Source: Aurantibrevibacter sp041749595 (GTDB lineage Bacteria > Bacteroidota > Bacteroidia > Flavobacteriales > Flavobacteriaceae). From it: a stretch of DNA of 45,916 bases. The position numbers were made by a program, and so were the translations under genes. This document shows, piece after piece, positions 24,930 to 33,484 of the stretch. Below the pieces are notes generated by a model, which was not told the origin of the DNA, ran no database searches, and saw only the letters and a list, made by a program, of their open reading frames with translations. Positions within the stretch are counted from its first letter, which is position 1. Each line of letters opens with the position of its first letter. Where the stretch lies: positions 1 through 45,916 of the forward strand of contig JBGTBA010000042.1 in NCBI GenBank assembly GCA_041749595.1, read 5' to 3'.

Positions 24930-25907
24930 ATGAGAAAATTAGGTTGTGCGGCCTTGGCGTTTCTATTTACCTTAAAGATTTTTTCCCAAACCTGTTGCTC
25001 CGGAGGGGTGCCATTGGCCAGTAATTTAGGCTTGCCAAACGAAGGTAAAGGGGTTGTGGTAGCGGGTGTAACTTACGACTACAATAATTTAAACACACTA
25101 AATGCTGGGACTAGGGAATTGGACGATGATTCCCGTCAACGGATCACACATTCCGTTTTATTGAATCTGGGGTATGCATTTACCGATAAGCTCTCTGTAG
25201 AAACCTTATTTACCTGGGTAAACCAATCCAGGACCATTACCCAATTTGGGAACGAAAATTTTACCGAGACCTCGGGAATAGGAGATGCTATTTTATTGTT
25301 GAAATATTCCATTCCGGACATTTTTGGAAATCGTACGTTGTTAAATTTGGGTGTGGGCACCAAAGTTCCTTTCGGGAAATCGGATATTCTCACGGACCAG
25401 GGAATACAACTTACAGCAGACCTGCAGCCTGGAAGCGGGGCCTGGGATGGTGTAGGGTGGCTTTCTGTCTCTAAAGGTGTGGATTTTAGGCCATCCGCAA
25501 CGGTCTCAGGTAGCTTTACCATTAGGCTAACCGGAGTGAACAGCGATTATCTAAATAACACGGCGACCTATGAATTCGGGAACGAGATACAATCGAACGT
25601 AGGATATACCGATCAATTTTTGTTGTTCAACACCATCTTCAACCCTGGATTGATCATTAAATACCGAAGGGCTTTTCAGGATAAAATTGATGATATCGGT
25701 ATTCCAAACACAGGAGGGGAGTGGATCTTTATACGCCCAGAGTTGGCCGCTAAATTAACCCCTGACATAATACTGAACACTAGGTTGGAACTACCCCTTT
25801 ACAGTTATGTGGTAGGCACGCAGGTTACCCCCACGGCACGGTTTTCCACCGGATTTTCCTATCGGTTTAATACCAGAAAGTCAACCCTTATAAATATTGA
25901 ACCATGA
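24930..25907 (+). CDS. Outer-membrane beta-barrel transporter-like protein
   Basis: An exported barrel protein. The frame opens at 24873, but ATG at 24930 begins a proper signal peptide (MRKLGCAALAFLFTLKIFSQ). The mature protein begins with TCCSGGVPLASNLGLP, a Cys-Cys motif typical of a Bacteroidota outer-membrane family annotated as transporter. Amphipathic strands follow, including HSVLLNLGYAFTDKLSVETL, RTLLNLGVGTKVPFG, and a terminal ARFSTGFSYRFN. The gene lies between the DUF2652 gene and a DUF3179 lipoprotein gene on the same strand. The substrate is unknown. Confidence 0.8.
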   Translation: MRKLGCAALAFLFTLKIFSQTCCSGGVPLASNLGLPNEGKGVVVAGVTYDYNNLNTLNAGTRELDDDSRQRITHSVLLNLGYAFTDKLSVETLFTWVNQSRTITQFGNENFTETSGIGDAILLLKYSIPDIFGNRTLLNLGVGTKVPFGKSDILTDQGIQLTADLQPGSGAWDGVGWLSVSKGVDFRPSATVSGSFTIRLTGVNSDYLNNTATYEFGNEIQSNVGYTDQFLLFNTIFNPGLIIKYRRAFQDKIDDIGIPNTGGEWIFIRPELAAKLTPDIILNTRLELPLYSYVVGTQVTPTARFSTGFSYRFNTRKSTLINIEP

Positions 25908-26009
25908 TGCGAGCAGATTTCGGGTTTTAAGGTGTGTTTACATCAAGTATGTTCATCATATACTTTTAGGAATACCTTGCAAAACATTAAAAACGCTAAA
26001 AATAGACCT

Positions 26010-27089
26010 ATGAAAAAGTTAATCTTACCCTTGTTTTTTTGCAGTCTCATGACTGCTTGTACTACCTCTGGTAGTTCTGAGAGTACAACGAATCCAATTA
26101 CAGGTGCTCCCAACCCACCTACGTCCGGTGCTACAGAATGGAGCATCCCCATTAATGAGGTGTTGGATGGGGGTCCGGGAAGGGATGGTATTCCGGCATT
26201 GGAAGGCCCAAGTTTTACAGGGATACCCAATATTACCTACATGCGTGACGATGATCTTATTCTAGGATTCAAGCAAGGGGATGATGTTAGGGGCTACCCA
26301 CATGCCATTTTGGATTGGCACGAAATTGTAAATGACGATATAGATAACATTTCCGTTGCAATAACCTATTGCCCGCTTACAGGAACCGGAATTGGGTGGA
26401 ACAGAATCATTAACGGTGCCAAAACTACATTTGGGGTTTCCGGTTTATTGTACAATACCAATTTAATTCCCTTTGATAGGGCTACAAGGAGCAACTGGGC
26501 CCAAATTTTAAACGAGTCTGTCAATGGCCCCCTGCTGGGCCAGAAGGCGGATTTAATAATGTTGTTCGAGACCAACTGGAAAACATGGAAGGAGTTGTAC
26601 CCAAATTCCAAGGTCTTAGGCCTTAATACCGGTTTTTCCAGAACTTACGGCATATCTCCTTATGGGGATTACAATACCAATAACAATCGTTTTCTCTTTC
26701 CGGTACCCAAGGATGAACGGCTTCCTTCCAAAGAAAAAGTCCTTGCCATTATAGATGGTTCTGATGCCCGCGCATATAGGTTTGCCAGTTTTCCGTTAGG
26801 GAACAATATAAAGATAGATACGTTTAAAGGAAAAAACTATATCATTGTGGGCAATGCTAATTTTATTGTTTCTTTTGAACTTACTACAGTAACGAACAGC
26901 TTGAATTTTGAATACATCCATAATGGCACCGAAATTATTTTAGGCGATAATGAGGGTAATGAATGGAATGTTTTTGGGGAGGCAATTTCCGGGCCAAGAC
27001 AAGGACAATTTTTAAAACCAGCAGAATACATGATGGGTATGTGGTTTTCTATTCCGGCCTTCTACAATACGGAGATATTTCAAAATTAA
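26010..27089 (+). CDS. DUF3179 lipoprotein
   Basis: ATG at 26010 begins a lipoprotein signal (MKKLILPLFFCSLMTACTTSG, Cys17 after MTA). The longer frame from 25932 lacks one. The mature domain is DUF3179: LGFKQGDDVRGYPHAILDWHEIVND, then VAITYCPLTGTGIGWNR with the conserved CPLxG motif, and STIDGSDARAYRF-like VLAIIDGSDARAYRFA. The final strand EWNVFGEAISGPRQGQFL is typical. The function of DUF3179 is not established. A strong rho-independent terminator follows 100 bases after the stop, so this is the end of the transcript that begins at or before the outer-membrane gene. Confidence 0.9.
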   Translation: MKKLILPLFFCSLMTACTTSGSSESTTNPITGAPNPPTSGATEWSIPINEVLDGGPGRDGIPALEGPSFTGIPNITYMRDDDLILGFKQGDDVRGYPHAILDWHEIVNDDIDNISVAITYCPLTGTGIGWNRIINGAKTTFGVSGLLYNTNLIPFDRATRSNWAQILNESVNGPLLGQKADLIMLFETNWKTWKELYPNSKVLGLNTGFSRTYGISPYGDYNTNNNRFLFPVPKDERLPSKEKVLAIIDGSDARAYRFASFPLGNNIKIDTFKGKNYIIVGNANFIVSFELTTVTNSLNFEYIHNGTEIILGDNEGNEWNVFGEAISGPRQGQFLKPAEYMMGMWFSIPAFYNTEIFQN

Positions 27090-27189
27090 ACAGGCTCAAA
27101 ACCTCCTTAATAAAGGCTGTCCGCATAGACCAAAAAAAATCGGGTCAAAATGATTATACGACAAAATATTTTTTAAGAACCACAGTACA

Positions 27190-27231
27190 TGGAGCCTTGG
27201 CTTTCCTAAAAAGCCAAGGCTCCATTTTTTT
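27190..27231 (+). terminator. Rho-independent terminator after the DUF3179 gene
   Basis: A 15-bp perfect stem, 27190-27204 with 27210-27224, has a 5-base loop and is followed by seven T residues (27225-27231). It ends the plus-strand unit that includes the outer-membrane and DUF3179 genes. Confidence 0.92.
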
Positions 27232-27352
27232 AACGGTGGGTAAACGGGTACTGTTTTTCCTTATGTTTTTTTGTATTCGGAACTTGTAATAAAATATTGT
27301 TTTGGAATGGAAAATGTTGTGCCCAAAATCAAGGTGTTCCTAAACGAACCAC

Positions 27353-27360
27353 TATCTTTG
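27353..27360 (+). promoter_or_regulatory. Candidate -7 promoter element TATCTTTG
   Basis: TATCTTTG is an exact TAnnTTTG element. No good TTTG lies 19 bases upstream. It precedes a 22-codon open frame at 27411 in an otherwise empty 590-bp gap. Confidence 0.35.
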
Positions 27361-27410
27361 TTTTAACAAACATTGGTTGGATCATTTAAATAAAAGAAGA
27401 CAAAATAGAT

Positions 27411-27479
27411 ATGGATTTTATATGGAAGATCTGGTCTAAAATTAACGTACTTTTTTTAACATACACGTTCATCGGATAG
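27411..27479 (+). CDS. Possible small peptide, 22 codons, interrupted by amber stop
   Basis: Begins at ATG 27411, about 50 bases after a TATCTTTG promoter-like element, and reads MDFIWKIWSKINVLFLTY, a single hydrophobic helix with two Trp, before TAG at 27477-27479. The same frame continues beyond TAG with YYLCEQHIDYYYNEFR and TAA at 27528-27530. It could be a micro-protein, or a longer small membrane protein broken by a nonsense mutation. The coding status is uncertain. The remainder of 27232-27674 shows no other feature apart from an imperfect inverted pair (AAGGGATA near 27585 and TATCCCTT near 27630) near the end of secA. Confidence 0.25.
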   Translation: MDFIWKIWSKINVLFLTYTFIG

Positions 27480-27674
27480 TACTACCTATGCGAACAGCAT
27501 ATAGACTATTATTACAATGAATTTCGCTAATCGTATCAATAGATACCAAAGCAAAGAAACCATTTTCAACAACTCGATAGTTAAAAGGGATAGTGTTTTA
27601 CACAAACAAATTATATGTGCTTATATAGTTATCCCTTAAACCTTTTTTAACTCCATTCTTAGTTCCTGAAAACA

Positions 27675-30600
27675 TCAATCTTCTATCAAGACCCATTCCC
27701 CTTTACTTAATAAGGATTCTGCCTGCTTGTATTTTAACGTTTTATTTTCTCCCGACAACACATTTTTAATGGTTACCTTATCGTTCCTTCCTATTTTTGC
27801 ATTTTCCCTCACAATCGTTTCGGTCACCTGTGGCCTTCCGCTATGATTTTGACCTATAGCCCTGCTTTGGGCTGCTCTTTCATCATTGTTGGGGATTTCT
27901 TCCTTTCTGGCCTGTAAATTCTCTTTGGGCCTTCGTATATTTCCGGCTTCCCGGATTTCATTTGGGTTTGAGGACGGAAGTTCCCCTTTGAACAGAAAAG
28001 AAACCACCTCTTTGTTCACCTTGTCTATCATGGCCTTAAAAAGTTCAAAGGCTTCAAATTTGTAGATCAAAAGTGGGTCTTTTTGTTCATGGACCGCCAA
28101 TTGCACCGATTGTTTTAACTCGTCCATTTTGCGGAGATGCGTTTTCCACGCATCATCAACGATTGCCAAGGTTATGTTCTTCTCAAAATCGGTAACCAAT
28201 TGTTTTCCATCACTTTCATAGGCATCCTTTAGGTTAGTCACCACATTTAAGGTTTTTATACCGTCTGTAAATGGCACCACAATACGCTCAAACCTATTTC
28301 CGCTATCCTCATAGACCTTTTTGATCACTGGATATGCGGCTGCGGCACTGCGCTCCATTTTGGATAAGTAGTGCTGGTAGGTGGCCTTGTATATTTTTCC
28401 TGCGATTTCCGGAATGTTCAATCTGGTAAACTCCGCATCAGGAATCGGAGAGGTGATCGCAAAATATTTAATGATCTCAAACTCAAAGTTTTTATAGTCA
28501 TTAGCTCCTTTGTTGGTTTCTGCGATAACCTCACAGGTGTCATAGACCATATTGGCTATATCCACCTTTAAGCGTTCCCCCTGCAAGGCGTGGCGCCTTC
28601 TTTTGTATACCACTTCGCGCTGGGCGTTCATTACGTCATCGTATTCCAGCAACCGCTTACGGATACCGAAATTGTTTTCCTCTACCTTTTTCTGGGCACG
28701 TTCAATTGATTTTGTCATCATGGAATGTTGGATAACCTCCCCTTCTTCCAAGCCCATGCGATCCATCATTTTTGCCACTCTGTCCGAACCGAACAACCGC
28801 ATTAGGTTATCTTCCAATGACACATAAAACTGTGAGCTGCCCGGATCTCCCTGACGCCCTGAACGACCTCTCAATTGCCTATCTACCCTTCTTGAATCAT
28901 GGCGCTCCGTACCCACAATGGCTAGCCCCCCCACTTTTTTAACTTCTGGGGAAAGTTTAATGTCCGTACCTCGGCCTGCCATATTGGTAGCTATGGTAAC
29001 CACTCCCGATTTTCCCGCTTCGGCCACGATATCGGCCTCTTTTTTGTGGAGTTTGGCGTTCAATACATTGTGCGGAACTTTGCGAATGGTGAGCATACGA
29101 GACAAGAGTTCCGAAATTTCAACTGAGGTGGTACCGATCAATATGGGCCTTCCCGCAGCGGATAATTTGGTGACCTCTTCTATTATGGCATTGTATTTTT
29201 CGCGTTTGGTCTTGTAGATAAGATCGTTTCTATCTTCCCTTGAAACCGGCCTATTGGTGGGAATTTCCATGACATCCAATTTGTAGATTTCCCAGAACTC
29301 GCCGGCTTCGGTTACGGCGGTACCTGTCATCCCTGCCAATTTTTTGTACATCCTAAAATAGTTCTGCAAGGTAATAGTGGCGAAAGTTTGCGTCATAGCC
29401 TCAATTTTTACATTTTCCTTGGCCTCTATGGCTTGGTGAAGCCCGTCTGAGTAACGGCGACCATCCATAATACGACCCGTTTGCTCGTCCACTATTAAGA
29501 CTTTATTATCTATGACCACATATTCCACATCTTTTTCAAACAGTGTGTAGGCTTTTAGCAATTGGCTCATGGTATGTATGCGCTCGCTCTTGATGGCAAA
29601 ATCCTTGAACAGTTCTTCCTTTTGTACCGCCTCTTTTTCTATCACTAGATTTTGACTTTCTATTTTAGCGATTTCCCCGCCAATATCGGGCATTACAAAA
29701 AAGTCTTTGTCCGTATCTCCTGAAATATACTCAACACCCTTATCTGTAAGCTCTATTTGGTTGTTTTTTTCGTCGATCACAAATAGAAGCTCCTCATCTA
29801 CCTTGGGCATTTCCCTGTTGTTGTCCTGCATGTAGAAATTCTCTGTCTTTTGAAGCAATTGTTTTATGCCTTCCTCACTTAAAAACTTGATCAGTGCTTT
29901 GTTCTTGGGTAACCCTCTATGTACCCTTAACAATAAAAAGCCACCTTCCTTGGTGTCTCCTGCCGTAATGTGCTTTTTGGCCTCGGCCAGAACCCCGGTC
30001 AAATATTGTCGTTGTTTCTGTACAATATCATTGATTTTCGGCTTCAGCTCGTTAAACTCGTGCCGATCACCTTCTGGCACAGGTCCGGATATGATAAGCG
30101 GTGTACGGGCGTCATCGACCAAAACGGAATCCACCTCATCCACAATGGCGTAATGGTGGGGGCGTTGTACCAGATCTTTTGGTGTATGGGCCATATTGTC
30201 CCGGAGGTAGTCAAAGCCAAACTCGTTGTTGGTGCCGTAGGTAATATCTGAATTATAGGCAGCCCGACGTCCTTCTGAATTGGGCTGGTGGTTGTCTATA
30301 CAATCCACGGAGAGCCCATGAAATTCAAATAATGGTGCCATCCAGGCACTGTCCCTTTTTGCCAGATAATCGTTCACGGTAACCAGATGCACCCCATTTC
30401 CTGTCAGTGCGTTGAGGTACATGGGCAAGGTGGCCACCAAAGTTTTTCCCTCTCCGGTCTGCATCTCGGCGATTTTGCCTTGATGGAGGGCTATACCACC
30501 TATCAATTGCACATCATAGTGCACCATATCCCAAGTAACTTCCTTTCCTGCCGCATCCCAGGAATTTTTCCAAATGGCCTTGTCACCGTCCAAAGTAACG

Positions 30601-31037
30601 TAGGTTTTTGTTCCGGCCAGTTTTCTGTCATTTTCCGATGCGGAAACGGTTAATCTTTCATTGATCACAAAACGTTTTGCCGTTTCTTTGACCACTGCAA
30701 AAGCCTCTGGCAAAATGGAATTCAACGTATTCTCCGAAATCCTGTAACGTTCCTCCTTAAGTCTGTCTATCTCTGCATAGATATCCTCATTCCTGTCAAT
30801 ATCCGTTGAGGTTTTTACTTCTTCCCCAAGCTTGGCGATTTCATCGCTAAGGGTTTGTGCGTCTTCCTTTAGTTTCGTCCTGAAAACCAAGGTCCTTGCC
30901 CGAAGTTCGTCATGGCTTATTTTCTCAAGTTCCTTCTCAAAAGCTAAAATCTGATTTACCAAAGGTTGGAGTTCCTTTACATCTTTTTTTGATTTATCCC
31001 CAACAAAAACCTTTAGCACCGAATTTAAAAAACCCAT
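27675..31037 (-). CDS. secA: Protein translocase subunit SecA
   Basis: SecA is the ATPase that drives Sec-dependent protein export. The motor is visible in order: MQTGEGKTLVATLPMYL (Walker A), VDEVDSVLVDDARTPLIISGP (Walker B region), the DEAD motor helices TYGTNNEFGFDYLRDNMA, the second motor domain GTTSVEISELLSRML and TNMAGRGTDIKL, then GTERHDSRRVDRQLRGRSGRQGDPG. The C-terminal zinc-binding tail is missing and replaced by a basic tail. A roughly 150-residue insertion around KQRQYLTGVLAEAKKH is usual for Bacteroidota. The frame opens at 31097, but MGFLNSVLKVFVGDKSKKD (31037) is preferred because a promoter -7 box covers 31095-31102. The protein is then 1,120 residues. Confidence 0.97.
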   Translation of the reverse strand: MGFLNSVLKVFVGDKSKKDVKELQPLVNQILAFEKELEKISHDELRARTLVFRTKLKEDAQTLSDEIAKLGEEVKTSTDIDRNEDIYAEIDRLKEERYRISENTLNSILPEAFAVVKETAKRFVINERLTVSASENDRKLAGTKTYVTLDGDKAIWKNSWDAAGKEVTWDMVHYDVQLIGGIALHQGKIAEMQTGEGKTLVATLPMYLNALTGNGVHLVTVNDYLAKRDSAWMAPLFEFHGLSVDCIDNHQPNSEGRRAAYNSDITYGTNNEFGFDYLRDNMAHTPKDLVQRPHHYAIVDEVDSVLVDDARTPLIISGPVPEGDRHEFNELKPKINDIVQKQRQYLTGVLAEAKKHITAGDTKEGGFLLLRVHRGLPKNKALIKFLSEEGIKQLLQKTENFYMQDNNREMPKVDEELLFVIDEKNNQIELTDKGVEYISGDTDKDFFVMPDIGGEIAKIESQNLVIEKEAVQKEELFKDFAIKSERIHTMSQLLKAYTLFEKDVEYVVIDNKVLIVDEQTGRIMDGRRYSDGLHQAIEAKENVKIEAMTQTFATITLQNYFRMYKKLAGMTGTAVTEAGEFWEIYKLDVMEIPTNRPVSREDRNDLIYKTKREKYNAIIEEVTKLSAAGRPILIGTTSVEISELLSRMLTIRKVPHNVLNAKLHKKEADIVAEAGKSGVVTIATNMAGRGTDIKLSPEVKKVGGLAIVGTERHDSRRVDRQLRGRSGRQGDPGSSQFYVSLEDNLMRLFGSDRVAKMMDRMGLEEGEVIQHSMMTKSIERAQKKVEENNFGIRKRLLEYDDVMNAQREVVYKRRRHALQGERLKVDIANMVYDTCEVIAETNKGANDYKNFEFEIIKYFAITSPIPDAEFTRLNIPEIAGKIYKATYQHYLSKMERSAAAAYPVIKKVYEDSGNRFERIVVPFTDGIKTLNVVTNLKDAYESDGKQLVTDFEKNITLAIVDDAWKTHLRKMDELKQSVQLAVHEQKDPLLIYKFEAFELFKAMIDKVNKEVVSFLFKGELPSSNPNEIREAGNIRRPKENLQARKEEIPNNDERAAQSRAIGQNHSGRPQVTETIVRENAKIGRNDKVTIKNVLSGENKTLKYKQAESLLSKGEWVLIED

Positions 31038-31094
31038 ATCCTTTTCTATTAAATGAACGGTTGTATCGGGGTTACTTAAAGTCGCCCCCATAAC

Positions 31095-31102
31095 CAAAAT
31101 TA
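31095..31102 (-). promoter_or_regulatory. Candidate -7 promoter element of secA
   Basis: On the minus strand these bases read TAATTTTG, an exact TAnnTTTG. The transcript would begin near 31088, 50 bases before the SecA start at 31037 and downstream of the ATG at 31097, so it helps to choose the start. Confidence 0.45.
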
Positions 31103-31174
31103 TTTTACAAGCCTACTGGAATCCGGTTTTACCCTGGATGTTATCGTTTCAAAATTGCAGTATCAAAATTACAT

Positions 31175-31202
31175 AAAAAAAAAGCCTCCATGGAGACTTT
31201 TC
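31175..31202 (-). terminator. Rho-independent terminator after the DUF2795 gene
   Basis: On the minus strand AAAAGTCTCCA pairs with TGGAGGCTTTT (one G-T pair), a stem without much loop, followed by a long T-run (31172-31180 as A's on the plus strand). It lies just past the stop at 31225 and before the secA promoter. Confidence 0.75.
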
Positions 31203-31224
31203 TGTTGTAATTCAGTTAATATTA

Positions 31225-31449
31225 TCAATATTCATCCTCGTTCCAGAGGTAATCTTCTTCCGTAGGATAGTCCGGCCAGATTTCCTCGATGGATTCATAG
31301 ATTTCCCCACCTTCCTCTTCCATGGATTGAAGGTTTTCCACCACCTCTAGGGGTGCGCCTGTTCTGATGGCATAATCTATCAACTCGTCTTTTGAGGCCG
31401 GCCAAGGTGCATCACTTAAATATGAGGCTAGTTCTAAAGTCCAATACAT
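31225..31449 (-). CDS. Small acidic DUF2795 protein
   Basis: The 74-residue product begins MYWTLELASYLSDAPWPASK, the usual start of short DUF2795 proteins. It continues LIDYAIRTGAPLEVVENLQSMEEEGGEIYESI and ends in an acidic tail (YPTEEDYLWNEDEY). No catalytic motif is apparent, and the family has no assigned function, though it is widespread and conserved next to housekeeping genes in Bacteroidota. It has its own well-formed promoter (31472-31501) and terminator, so it is transcribed alone. Confidence 0.9.
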   Translation of the reverse strand: MYWTLELASYLSDAPWPASKDELIDYAIRTGAPLEVVENLQSMEEEGGEIYESIEEIWPDYPTEEDYLWNEDEY

Positions 31450-31471
31450 CTGTGTATGTTTTAATTTTTTG

Positions 31472-31501
31472 CAAAAATAATTTTTAAACTCAAATAGTCA
31501 A
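31472..31501 (-). promoter_or_regulatory. Bacteroidota-type promoter of the DUF2795 gene
   Basis: On the minus strand TTG (31499-31501), a 19-base spacer and TATTTTTG (31472-31479) match the -33/-7 consensus with ideal spacing. Transcription would begin near 31465, about 15 bases before the ATG. Confidence 0.7.
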
Positions 31502-31581
31502 GTGATTTTGAAACTATTTCAACTTATTTATCAACAATATTTCCATATTGCCAATTTGATAACGGAGAAACAACGGAATTA

Positions 31582-32157
31582 TTAACTGTTTTTCTCCGGG
31601 ATCCATTTTATTTCCTGCGAATTAAGGTCTTTTGAAAGTTTTCTCGCCAATACAAACAGGTAATCGGAAAGTCTGTTGATATATGGCAGCACATTTTCTT
31701 CCAAAGGCACCGCCTGATGGAGTTGTGCGGCCAATCGTTCTGCCCTTCGGCATACGGTACGGGCAATATGGCAATAGGAAACCGTGGTATGCCCCCCAGG
31801 AAGTATAAAGTGGGTCATTTCCGGTAAAAGATCGTTCATGCTATCAATTTCATTTTCGAGCAAGAAGATATCCCCAGCACTTATTTTTTGGATATTCAGT
31901 CGCTTTTTTCCGTTTTTCAGCACACTTTTTTTTGGATCGGTAGCCAAAATGGCACTGATGGCGAACAATTTTTCCTGGATCCGAATCAGGATTCCTTTGT
32001 AATGCACATCTATTTTCTGGTCCCGGACCAGCCCTAGCCAGGAATTCAATTCATCCAATGTGCCATAACTTTCTATCCGGATATGGTGCTTGTCCACTCG
32101 AGTTCCCCCAAAAAGTGAGGTGGTGCCCGTGTCACCGGTTTTGGTGTATATCTTCAT
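31582..32157 (-). CDS. Cob(I)alamin (corrinoid) adenosyltransferase, PduO type
   Basis: A 191-residue enzyme that transfers the adenosyl group of ATP to cob(I)alamin, making coenzyme B12. The ATP-binding start MKIYTKTGDTGTTSLFGGTRV is diagnostic. The helical bundle follows, with SYGTLDELNSWLGLVRD, LLPEMTHFILPGGH and CHIARTVCRRAERLAA (the Arg/Glu active-site helix), and the end PYINRLSDYLFVLARK. Length is right. No other B12 gene lies in the window, so it probably serves salvage of imported corrinoid. It is separated from the DUF2795 gene by 130 bases. Confidence 0.95.
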   Translation of the reverse strand: MKIYTKTGDTGTTSLFGGTRVDKHHIRIESYGTLDELNSWLGLVRDQKIDVHYKGILIRIQEKLFAISAILATDPKKSVLKNGKKRLNIQKISAGDIFLLENEIDSMNDLLPEMTHFILPGGHTTVSYCHIARTVCRRAERLAAQLHQAVPLEENVLPYINRLSDYLFVLARKLSKDLNSQEIKWIPEKNS

Positions 32158-32271
32158 TTTTTATATTTCCGTTTTTTAGGGGTTGGCATTTCTACTAAAG
32201 GGTTAGGATAATTGGCCTAGATTCAGTAAAGAATATCTTATTTTACCACATTGCCATGATTTCCATTGCTT

Positions 32272-33198
32272 TTAAAACCATTTTTTCTTTAGAAACAAAA
32301 TGATTCCGGTAACAGTAATGATTATGGACAATAATATGGCGATCCAAAATCCTTGGGGGTTATTTTCAAGTCCATTTGGCACGTTCATACCATACAGACT
32401 GGCTATCAATGTCGGTATCATTAAAATGATGGAAATAGACGTCAAACGCTTCATGATCACGTTTAGGTTATTGGAAATAACCGAGGCGTACGCATCCATC
32501 ATTCCACTTAAAATATCACTAAAGATATTGGTTGTTTCTATGGCTTGTCTCAGCTCTATTTCCACATCTTCCACAAGTTCCGCATTAAAATTTTCTTTAT
32601 AGGTTTTTAGGTTTTTAAGCCTGTGGAGCAAAATATCGTTACTTCTTAACGAGGTGGTAAAGTACACCAAGGATTTTTCTATATTGAACAGAGTCTGCAA
32701 ATCCTCATTTCTGATTGACTTTTCAAGGGTATTTTCGGCCATTTTTATTTTTTGGTTGATTTGTTTTAAATATTTTAAAAACCAAACACTTGACGATAAT
32801 AGAAAACGCAGGACAAAGTCGAGATTATTTTCTTTTGTTATTTTTTTCCTTTTGGAAAAATGGATAAAATCGCTTACCAACTCTGAATGGAAAAAACAAA
32901 TTGTAATAAAAATATCCCCTTTAAAAATCACTCCCAAAGGTATCGTGGTGTATGGGTTGTTAAGGTCTTTGTTTTTGAAGGGAATCCTCAATAAGATAAA
33001 AGTCCAGCTATTTTCAATTTCAATCCTCGGTCTTTCGTCCACATCCTCTATGTCATTGTAAAAAGCCTCGGGGATCTGGAGATCTTCTAGGAGATAGGTT
33101 TTATCGTCTTCCGTAGGATTTTCTATGTTGATCCAACAATTCGCTGCCCATTCTCCGTTCTTTTCCAAACCATTATCATTTATATAGTATGTTCTCAT
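32272..33198 (-). CDS. CorA-family divalent cation transporter
   Basis: A 308-residue protein with a large cytoplasmic N-terminal domain containing a long helix (about 150-240) and two C-terminal membrane helices. The pore signature GMN is present in LIASLYGMNVPNGLEN between the two (about residue 268-283). The terminal KKKWF follows the second helix. CorA pentamers move Mg2+, and close relatives move Co2+, Ni2+ or Zn2+. It appears as a single gene. The start MRTYYINDNGLEKNGEWAANC fits the family. Confidence 0.93.
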   Translation of the reverse strand: MRTYYINDNGLEKNGEWAANCWINIENPTEDDKTYLLEDLQIPEAFYNDIEDVDERPRIEIENSWTFILLRIPFKNKDLNNPYTTIPLGVIFKGDIFITICFFHSELVSDFIHFSKRKKITKENNLDFVLRFLLSSSVWFLKYLKQINQKIKMAENTLEKSIRNEDLQTLFNIEKSLVYFTTSLRSNDILLHRLKNLKTYKENFNAELVEDVEIELRQAIETTNIFSDILSGMMDAYASVISNNLNVIMKRLTSISIILMIPTLIASLYGMNVPNGLENNPQGFWIAILLSIIITVTGIILFLKKKWF

Positions 33199-33302
33199 TC
33201 GCGCAAATTATTTTAAAGGCTAAATTAAGGATATAATTCAGGTCCAATAGGGATTGCCAAACTATAAGAAAATCAATATGCGTGGTTCTCCCTTTAATTT
33301 GT

Positions 33303-33452
33303 TTATGATCGCTTTGTCCTGTTGACCTCCCCACGACCGTCCATGAATTTCCGGGTCTTTTGTTTTTTCCTACGCTTTTTGGAGAAGGTCCGCGCCACAA
33401 AATAAATAACCACCAAGACCGCCAGCACAATAAATATGGTGTTGTTTTCCAT
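33303..33452 (-). CDS. Small single-span membrane protein, 49 residues
   Basis: On the minus strand an ATG at 33450-33452 opens a 49-codon frame ending TAA at 33303-33305. The product is MENNTIFIVLAVLVVIYFVA, a membrane helix, then a strongly basic tail (KKRRKKQKTRKF) and GEVNRTKRS. The short acidic/polar N-terminus, one helix and cationic tail predict an inner-membrane protein with its C-terminus in the cytoplasm. The hydrophobic-then-basic pattern and the fit between the methyltransferase-like and CorA genes support it as a real gene. No family recognised. Confidence 0.65.
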   Translation of the reverse strand: MENNTIFIVLAVLVVIYFVARTFSKKRRKKQKTRKFMDGRGEVNRTKRS

Positions 33453-33484
33453 TGCACAACGAATTAAATCCTAAATTTACGGCA

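Noticed and set aside
20800..31600. Search for tRNA, rRNA or riboswitch structures in the gaps
   Set aside because: No cloverleaf-like or cobalamin-type leader could be recognised, including before the corrinoid adenosyltransferase gene.
33176..33457. 93-codon minus-strand frame between the CorA and methyltransferase-like genes
   Set aside because: A different frame gives a coherent 49-residue membrane protein; this one has no membrane or domain pattern and runs into corA.
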